Assembly (NCBI RefSeq): GCF_014534645.1
Contig: NZ_JACVQF010000187.1
Location: 300,035 to 364,034, forward strand
Direction of reading: 5' to 3'
DNA length: 64,000 bases
DNA from: Streptomyces griseicoloratus
GTDB lineage: Bacteria; Actinomycetota; Actinomycetes; Streptomycetales; Streptomycetaceae
The notes under the pieces are model-generated. The model did not search any database, was not told where the DNA came from, and saw only the letters and a program-made list of their open reading frames with translations. Below, piece after piece: positions 59,582-64,000 of this stretch (within the stretch, counting starts at the first letter, position 1; each line of letters starts with the position of its first letter). The translations under genes were made by a program, and so were the position numbers.

Positions 59582-60805
59582 ATGACGTCTTTGACATTCA
59601 TCGAGAAGCAGGGGGCGTTCTTGTCCGTGTCGTTGTCGGTCGATCTGCTGGATCCGGCCCTGTATGCGAACGGCAATCCGTACGAGGTGTGGCGGGCCAT
59701 GCGCCAGGCAGGTCCCGTGCACCACCAGGAGGCGAGGACCGGGTCACGGTACTGGGCCGTGGTCGGGCACGAGGCCGGCCTGCGGGTGCTGACGGAGTGG
59801 AAGGTCTTCACCTCCACCCGCGGCGCGATGCTGCGTGAGGACGACAACTCCGCTCCGTACCCCGGTGCGGGGAAGATGCCGATCCTCACCGATCCGCCGC
59901 GCCACACCGAACTGCGCAGGGCGGTCGCCCGGCTGTTCACGCCGCGGGCCGTGCGGAGTCTGGGCGCGCTGGCCGGTGAGGTGGCGGGGTCGCTGCTGGG
60001 AGATCTGCGGGCGCGGGGCGGCGGCGACTTCGCCACCGAGGTGGCCGCGAGGTTCCCGCTCGCGGTGCAGGCCCAGATCCTGGGCATCCCGGCCGAGGAC
60101 GTGCCGCTGATCCTGGACGCCACGGGCCGCTCCGTGGACGAGGGGGAGGACGCGGCGGCCGGCCACCACGACGTGATGGCGTACTTCCTCAAGGCGATCG
60201 GCGCCTGGCGGTCACAGGCCGGCCGGGACCTGATCGACGCGCTGCTCGCGGCCCGCGCGGGCGGTCTGCCGCTGTCGGACGAGGAGATCGTCCTGACCTG
60301 TGACAACATCGTGGTCGCGGCGAGCCAGACGGCCCAGCACGCCGCGAGCGGCAGCCTGCTGGCCCTGCTGGAGCACCCCGGGATGTGGAGGGCGCTGCGC
60401 GAGGGGCGGGTCGATGTCGGCTCGGCGGTCGAGGAGCTGCTGCGCTGGTCCGCGCCGGCCACGCACGTGATGCGCACCGCGGTCTGCGACACCGAGCTGG
60501 CGGGCACCCCGATCCGGGCCGGTGACGCGGTGGCGGTGTGGCTGCCCTCCGCCAACCGCGACGGCGCCGTCTTCACCGACCCGGACGAGCTGGTCCTGGA
60601 CCGCAGTCCCAACCCGCACATGACCCTGGGGGCCGGCCCGCACCTGTGTCTGGGCGCGGCCCTGGTCCGGGTGCTGCTGCGGGCGCTGCTGGAGGAGCTG
60701 ATCGCCGCCGACACGTCGCTGGCGCTCGCGGCCCCGCCCGTCTGGCAGTCCTCCTGGGTGATCAACCGCATGCGCTCCCTGCCGGTGACGGTCGTCGCCG
60801 GCTGA
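59582..60805 (+). CDS. Cytochrome P450 2
   Basis: 407 aa from ATG 59582. Heme loop GAGPHLCLGAALV near 352, K-helix EELLRW near 283, HTELRRAVARLFTP near 105, and I-helix NIVVAASQTAQHA near 240, with Gln before the conserved Thr. P450s acting on carrier-bound substrates often depart from the usual I-helix acid-alcohol pair, so action on the adjacent carrier protein is plausible. No ferredoxin gene nearby. The ribosome site is weak; the ATG is the first start that gives the family N-terminus. Confidence 0.92.
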   Translation: MTSLTFIEKQGAFLSVSLSVDLLDPALYANGNPYEVWRAMRQAGPVHHQEARTGSRYWAVVGHEAGLRVLTEWKVFTSTRGAMLREDDNSAPYPGAGKMPILTDPPRHTELRRAVARLFTPRAVRSLGALAGEVAGSLLGDLRARGGGDFATEVAARFPLAVQAQILGIPAEDVPLILDATGRSVDEGEDAAAGHHDVMAYFLKAIGAWRSQAGRDLIDALLAARAGGLPLSDEEIVLTCDNIVVAASQTAQHAASGSLLALLEHPGMWRALREGRVDVGSAVEELLRWSAPATHVMRTAVCDTELAGTPIRAGDAVAVWLPSANRDGAVFTDPDELVLDRSPNPHMTLGAGPHLCLGAALVRVLLRALLEELIAADTSLALAAPPVWQSSWVINRMRSLPVTVVAG

Positions 60806-60871
60806 CCGGCCGGGTCCCCCGCCGCCGGCCGCGGCGCACCCGATGTTCCGTCACTTTCCAGGGAAGGCCCC

Positions 60872-61678
60872 GTGAACAGCGAACTCCTCGTCTCCGATGC
60901 GAGCCACTTCCGGGTCGACTACGAGATCAACCCGTACATGGACACCGCGGTCCAGCCCGATGCGCAGGCGGCGCTCGCCGAGCACCGGGCGATCGTGGCC
61001 GCGCACCTGGCGGCCGGCCGGACGGTCGAGTACCTGCCGTCCGCGCCGGAGTGCCCGGACATGGTGTTCACGGCCAACGCCGCCGTGGTCCGCGGCGGCC
61101 GGGCCGTCCTGGGCTGCCCGCCGCCCCAGCGCAAGGCCGAGATCCCCTATGTCCAGGAGTGGCTGGCGGGCCGGGGGTTCGAGGTCGTCGAGGCCCCTTA
61201 CCCGTTCAGCGGCCAGGGCGACGCGCTGGCCTGCGGCGATCTGCTGCTGACGGGGTACGGGCAGCGCACCGACGAGCGGATGCTGCCGGTGCTCGCCCGG
61301 GAGCTGGGCTGCGAGGTGGTGCCGCTGCGCACGCTGGACTCGCGCTGGTACGACCTCGATCTGGCGGTCGGTGTCATCGACGCGGGCACGGTGGCGTACT
61401 GTCCGCAGGCCCTGGACGCGCCCAGTGTGCGGACCTTGCGCGGGCTCGGCATCGAGCTGATCGAGGTGTGCCTGGAGGAGGCGCGGCGGTTCGCGCTGAA
61501 TCTGGTCAGCGACGGCACCACGGTGACCATGGCCCGGGAGGCGCCGCGCCTGGCCGCCGCGCTGCGCGACCGCGGTCTGAAGGTGGTCGTGCTCGGCACG
61601 GCCGAGCTGGCGAAGGGCGGCGGTGGCATCCGCTGCACCGCCCTGTCGCTGGACGGTGCGCCGGCCCGGCAGCGGTGA
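60872..61678 (+). CDS. Amidinohydrolase-fold (DDAH/arginine deiminase-like) protein lacking the catalytic His
   Basis: 268 aa from GTG 60872 (GGGAAGG upstream). Pentein fold: FTANAAVV near 69, GQGDALACGDLLLTG near 114, and nucleophile Cys in GGGGIRCTAL near 255. DDAH and arginine deiminases carry a catalytic His in a HLDT/HLKT-like segment near residue 160. Here that site reads WYDLD, with Asp161 at the His position. Family reactions act on guanidino carbons (arginine or methylarginine to citrulline, or amidino transfer). Loss of the His suggests altered chemistry or no catalysis. Last gene of the plus-strand operon, before a terminator. Confidence 0.8.
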   Translation: MNSELLVSDASHFRVDYEINPYMDTAVQPDAQAALAEHRAIVAAHLAAGRTVEYLPSAPECPDMVFTANAAVVRGGRAVLGCPPPQRKAEIPYVQEWLAGRGFEVVEAPYPFSGQGDALACGDLLLTGYGQRTDERMLPVLARELGCEVVPLRTLDSRWYDLDLAVGVIDAGTVAYCPQALDAPSVRTLRGLGIELIEVCLEEARRFALNLVSDGTTVTMAREAPRLAAALRDRGLKVVVLGTAELAKGGGGIRCTALSLDGAPARQR

Positions 61679-61702
61679 GCCCGCCGTCCCGGGGTCGGAA
61701 AG

Positions 61703-61743
61703 CGGCCGTCGCCCCCGCTGACTGTCAGCGGGGGCGACGGCCG
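61703..61743. terminator. Strong bidirectional terminator
   Basis: Perfect 20-bp arms (61703-61722 and 61724-61743) around a single base, between the convergent amidinohydrolase-like gene and cysN. It marks the right end of the plus-strand biosynthetic operon. Confidence 0.92.
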
Positions 61744-61763
61744 TGTGCCGGTCCGCGCGGGTT

Positions 61764-63095
61764 TCAGAAGTCCCAGCCGTCGTCGTCGCGCGCCGGTGCC
61801 CCGGTGGCCTGCCCGGCGAAGGCGTGACCGGCCATGGCGGCGGTCAGTGTGGTGCCGTCGGCCGGGTCGATGAGGAGGAACGATCCGGTGCGGCGGGAAT
61901 CGGCGTAGGGGTCGATGGGCAGCGCCTCGGCGGTGCGGATCACCACCTGCCCGATGTCGTTGGCGGCGAGCGAGCCGGGCGCCGGGTGCGCGGACAGGTC
62001 GTCCAGGGCGAGCCGGGACGGGATGTCCTTGACGAGCGCCTTGACCGTGCGGGTGGCGTGCTTGACCAGGACCCGGTCGCCGGGGGTGAGCGGCCGGTCC
62101 GCGACGTGGCAGACGGTGGCCTCGATGTCCTGGGTGACGGCGGGTGCGGCGGCGGCCGGGGCGATGAGGTCGCCGCGTGAGACGTCCAATTGGTCGGCCA
62201 GGCGCAGCGCCACCGACTGCGGGGTGACGGCGGCGTCGACGCTCTCGCCGAGCAGGTCGATGCCGGTGATGGTGGTCGTGCGGCCCGACGGCAGGACGGT
62301 GACCTCCTGGCCGACGCGGAAGGAGCCGGCGGCGATCTGGCCGGCGTATCCGCGGTAGTCGGGGTGCTCGGGGGTCTGCGGGCGGATGACGTACTGCACC
62401 GGGAGACGCGCCGGTGACTGTGCCGGCGCGTCACTGACCGGGACGGACTCCAGGTGCTGCAGCACGGTGGGGCCGGCGTACCAGTCCATGTGCGCACTGG
62501 GTTCCACGACGTTGTCGCCGTTGAGCGCGGAGACCGGGATCGCGGTGACCTGGGGCAGGCCCAGTTTCGTGGCGTAGGCGGTGAAGGCGTCGGTGATGGC
62601 GGTGAAGGCGTCCTGCCGGTGGCCGACGAGGTCCATCTTGTTCACGGCCAGTACGACGTGCGGGACCCGCAGCAGTGCGGCGACCGCGGCGTGGCGGCGG
62701 GTCTGCTCGACGACGCCGTTGCGGGCGTCGACGAGGATCACGGTCAGTTCGGCGGTGGAGGCGCCGGTGACCATGTTGCGGGTGTACTGCACGTGGCCGG
62801 GGGTGTCGGCGAGGACGAAGCGGCGGCGGGCCGTGGCGAAGTAGCGGTGGGCGACGTCGATGGTGATGCCCTGCTCCCGTTCGGCGCGCAGGCCGTCGGT
62901 GAGCAGCGCCAGGTCGGGGGCGTCCTGGCCTCTGCTGCGGGAGGCGTGCTCGACGGCCTCCAGCTGGTCGGCCAGCACCGACTTCGAGTCGTGCAGGAGG
63001 CGGCCGACCAGCGTCGACTTGCCGTCGTCGACGGAGCCCGCGGTGGCGAAGCGCAGCAGCGTGGTGGCCGCGGGCCGATCTGTGGTGCTGGTCAT
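61764..63095 (-). CDS. cysN: Sulfate adenylyltransferase subunit 1 (GTPase)
   Basis: 443 aa. GTPase motifs GSVDDGKSTLVGR near 18, DTPGHVQY near 93 and NKMD near 148, followed by EF-Tu-like barrels. Drives APS synthesis by CysD through GTP hydrolysis. No fused APS kinase (CysC) domain; the protein ends DDDGWDF. ATG 63095 lies 2 nt after the cysD stop. In Streptomyces, cysDN is usually part of a housekeeping assimilation operon. Its position against an NRPS cluster with a sulfotransferase may be chance or functional. APS kinase, needed for PAPS, would lie outside this window. Confidence 0.95.
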   Translation of the reverse strand: MTSTTDRPAATTLLRFATAGSVDDGKSTLVGRLLHDSKSVLADQLEAVEHASRSRGQDAPDLALLTDGLRAEREQGITIDVAHRYFATARRRFVLADTPGHVQYTRNMVTGASTAELTVILVDARNGVVEQTRRHAAVAALLRVPHVVLAVNKMDLVGHRQDAFTAITDAFTAYATKLGLPQVTAIPVSALNGDNVVEPSAHMDWYAGPTVLQHLESVPVSDAPAQSPARLPVQYVIRPQTPEHPDYRGYAGQIAAGSFRVGQEVTVLPSGRTTTITGIDLLGESVDAAVTPQSVALRLADQLDVSRGDLIAPAAAAPAVTQDIEATVCHVADRPLTPGDRVLVKHATRTVKALVKDIPSRLALDDLSAHPAPGSLAANDIGQVVIRTAEALPIDPYADSRRTGSFLLIDPADGTTLTAAMAGHAFAGQATGAPARDDDGWDF

Positions 63096-63097
63096 CG

Positions 63098-64000
63098 TCA
63101 GAAGTATCCTTCGCGCTTGCGGTCTTCCATCGCGGCTTCGGAGAGCTTGTCGTCGGCGCGTGTGGCGCCCCGCTCGGTCAGGCGTGACGCGGCGATCTCG
63201 GTGATGACCTGCTCCAGCGTCTCGGCGCCGGAGTCGACGGCGCCGGTGCAGGACATGTCGCCGACGGTGCGGTAGCGCACCCGCCGTTTCTCGACCGTCT
63301 CGCCGTCCTTCGGGCCGCCCCACTCGCCGGCCGTCAGCCACATGCCGTTGCGGCGGAACACCTCGCGCCAGTGGGCGAAGTAGATCGGCGGCAGCTCGAT
63401 GTTCTCGCGGGCGATGTACTGCCACACGTCCAGCTCGGTCCAGTTGGACAGCGGGAAGACGCGGACGTGCTCGCCGTGGGCGTGCCGGCCGTTGTACAGG
63501 TTCCACAGTTCGGGGCGCTGGCGGCGCGGGTCCCACTGGGAGAACTCGTCGCGCAGCGAGAACACCCGTTCCTTGGCGCGGGCCTTCTCCTCGTCGCGGC
63601 GGCCGCCGCCGAACACGGCGTCGAACCTCTCGCTGCGGATCTTCTCCGTCAGGGGCAGCGTCTGCAGCGGGTTGCGGGTGCCGTCCGGGCGTTCCCGCAG
63701 CACCCCCCGGTCGATGTAGTCCTGCACGCGGGCCACGTGGAGCGTGAGTGTGTGGGCGGCGACGACGCGGTCGCGGTGGTCGAGGACCTCGGGGAAGTTG
63801 TGCCCGGTGTCGACGTGCAGCAGGGCGAACGGCAGCGGCGCGGGGGCGAACGCCTTCAGCGCCAGGTGCAGCATGACGATGGAGTCCTTGCCGCCGGAGA
63901 ACAGGATCACCGGCCGCTCGAACTCACCCGCCACCTCGCGGAAGATGTGCACCGCCTCGGACTCCAGGGCGTCCAGGTGCGAGAGGGCGTACGGGGAGTC
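63098..64000 (-). CDS. cysD: Sulfate adenylyltransferase subunit 2, N-terminus off the right edge
   Basis: At least 300 aa, open to the window edge. PP-loop SGGKDSIVML, then LHVDTGHNFPEVL, DAVFGGGRRDEEKARAKE and the C-terminal KREGYF, all standard for CysD. The frame continues upstream of the internal ATG at 63952 with YALSHLDALESEAVHIF, the normal CysD N-terminus, so the gene begins beyond 64000. It forms ATP sulfurylase with CysN (ATP + sulfate to APS + PPi). Confidence 0.96.
   Translation of the reverse strand, partial: DSPYALSHLDALESEAVHIFREVAGEFERPVILFSGGKDSIVMLHLALKAFAPAPLPFALLHVDTGHNFPEVLDHRDRVVAAHTLTLHVARVQDYIDRGVLRERPDGTRNPLQTLPLTEKIRSERFDAVFGGGRRDEEKARAKERVFSLRDEFSQWDPRRQRPELWNLYNGRHAHGEHVRVFPLSNWTELDVWQYIARENIELPPIYFAHWREVFRRNGMWLTAGEWGGPKDGETVEKRRVRYRTVGDMSCTGAVDSGAETLEQVITEIAASRLTERGATRADDKLSEAAMEDRKREGYF

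Overview
The window is very GC-rich, with many GTG starts, 4-nt ATGA/GTGA gene overlaps and actinobacterial protein families. This suggests a Streptomyces-like actinomycete. Almost all of it is one large nonribosomal peptide (NRPS) biosynthetic region (about 5.5-61.7 kb). It is flanked on the left by part of an NTP-dependent conflict system and on the right by sulfate-activation genes.

Layout. (1) 1-5.4 kb, minus strand: Trypco1 protein, trypsin-VMAP-C protein, MoxR AAA+ ATPase and an NB-ARC protein cut by the left edge, tightly coupled. (2) 21.1-5.5 kb, minus strand: SbnB-like dehydrogenase, DUF885 peptidase, Cys/Met-type PLP enzyme, sulfotransferase, flavin N-monooxygenase, a 36-aa peptide, discrete A-T protein, TOPRIM protein, T-A protein and a terminating C-A-T-R NRPS. 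(3) 21.2-22.0 kb, plus strand: a type II thioesterase with a Cys nucleophile. (4) 45.4-22.0 kb, minus strand: the main operon. It holds an extended MbtH protein, a second DUF885 peptidase, an FGE-like oxidase, SbnA, a P450, FAAL-T-C-A-T-C, A-T-C, a free T domain, TubC-C-A-T-C-T-C and an Ntn acylase. (5) 46.0-50.4 kb, plus strand: JmjC/cupin hydroxylase, diaminobutyrate aminotransferase, MFS exporter, thioesterase. (6) 51.4-50.4 kb, minus strand: a ketoacyl synthase III-like protein. (7) 51.7-61.7 kb, plus strand: a second N-monooxygenase, a piperazate-synthase/adenylation fusion, a T domain, A-T-C, thioesterase-like protein, T domain, P450 and an amidinohydrolase-fold protein. (8) 64.0-61.8 kb, minus strand: CysD (cut by the right edge) and CysN.

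How the genes may work together (inference). A FAAL starts a lipopeptide. SbnA/SbnB supply 2,3-diaminopropionate, the EctB-like aminotransferase supplies 2,4-diaminobutyrate, and the N-monooxygenase plus KtzT-like domain supply piperazate. Two carrier domains lack a cis adenylation domain and could be served by the stand-alone A proteins. The chain would leave reductively at the R domain as an aldehyde or alcohol. The membrane-anchored acylase would then remove the fatty acid, and the FGE-like protein could oxidise the product, as PvdQ and PvdO do for pyoverdine. The sulfotransferase, with CysDN feeding it, points to a sulfation step.

All calls are read by eye from the sequence; no database search was run. 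Adenylation pocket residues in particular are hand-aligned and approximate.
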